Shown here: one piece after another, positions 29,750 through 29,924 of the stretch
How the letters are laid out: each line of letters opens with the position of its first letter
Numbering within the stretch: position 1 is the first letter of the stretch
Assembly: GCA_027596075.1 (NCBI GenBank)
Contig: JADGJC010000399.1
Location: 2,511-32,434 of the forward strand
DNA length: 29,924 bases
Source of the DNA: Rhizophlyctis rosea
Taxonomy: Eukaryota > Chytridiomycota > Chytridiomycetes > Rhizophlyctidales > Rhizophlyctidaceae
Direction of reading: 5' to 3'
Notes under the pieces: generated by a model
What the model saw: the letters and a program-made list of their open reading frames with translations, nothing else
Told to the model about the DNA's origin: nothing
The model's database searches: none
Translations under genes and position numbers: made by a program

Positions 29750-29924
29750 TTGGGTGGAGGGAGGATTTGGTTGCGGCGAGCGAAGCGAGGTGTGGAATAT
29801 GGTGGGGGGGGGGGGGGGGGGGGGTGAGAGCGTGGACGGGTGGGTTTGTTGGGGGGTTAGTGGGTGTGTTTGTTTGGATTGGATGGGTTGGTGAGGTGTG
29901 TGCTTGGTGGGAGAGTGAGTGGAG
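29750..29924. repeat. G-rich low-complexity window end
   Basis: The final 175 bases are strongly G-rich and include an uninterrupted G21 run at 29804-29824 and repeated GTGGG/GTGAGTGG-like words. GAGCGAAGCGAG occurs at both 29686-29697 and 29778-29789. No gene. This looks like a contig edge where assembly failed in low-complexity sequence. Confidence 0.6.

Noticed and set aside
1..29924. Reassigned genetic code in which stop codons are read as amino acids
   Set aside because: Intact genes end in TAG or TGA at family-appropriate lengths, and all three stop types interrupt the damaged genes, so a simple reassignment does not fit.
1..29924. CRISPR arrays, prophage or bacterial operons
   Set aside because: No regularly spaced repeats of that kind; spliceosomal introns and TATA-type promoters show eukaryotic nuclear DNA.

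Overview
The window reads as nuclear DNA of a filamentous or zoosporic fungus, most likely an early-diverging one such as a chytrid. Genes have several short GT-AG introns (57-166 nt, donors such as GTAAGT, GTGAGT and GTATGT). There is a secreted purple acid phosphatase of the size fungi use, a TIR-ankyrin protein, a TPR protein of the kind expanded in zoosporic lineages, and TTAGGG-type repeats. The assignment is inference; no rRNA or tRNA gene was found to fix it. Both ends of the window are low-complexity G/C or G-rich sequence, so it may be a whole contig.

Layout, left to right. 1-94 is pure G/C and probably artefactual. 95-3694 is almost gene-free. At 3695-6422 a 52-residue membrane microprotein (-) and a type II membrane Shelph-like phosphatase (+) diverge from a 403-bp promoter region. 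The phosphatase keeps every metal-site motif but carries two in-frame stops and one frameshift. A 44-nt tandem repeat follows, then a small multi-pass membrane protein (7298-7760) with one frame break. 9791-11874 is an intact four-exon secreted acid phosphatase, preceded by a TATA box and CACGTG boxes.

The centre is an immunity-like locus. An intact six-exon gene (12818-16768) encodes an 1183-residue protein: coiled coil, TIR domain with the candidate NADase glutamate, two blocks of ankyrin repeats split by a long Asp tract, and a C-terminal beta-rich module. Facing it tail to tail is a decayed gene (17367-19558) for a TIR-like domain plus kinesin-light-chain-type TPRs. Beyond lies a ~308-bp inverted-repeat element with a 10-bp direct repeat at its ends and telomere-like repeats inside (19902-20209). 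Next are two convergent paralogous SANT/Myb genes that share an intron position; the second has AT-hooks. An intronless gene for an 810-residue protein of unknown family (23981-26413, -) follows. The last 3.5 kb holds a coding-like but stop-interrupted stretch (27383-28060) and a putative single-pass membrane protein (29156-29749).

Two themes stand out: paired TIR-type signalling proteins in one locus, and a sharp contrast between undamaged genes (about 2,600 codons without a lesion) and neighbours with several nonsense or frameshift lesions. That contrast argues for real gene decay more than uniform sequencing error, although most frame breaks sit near homopolymers.
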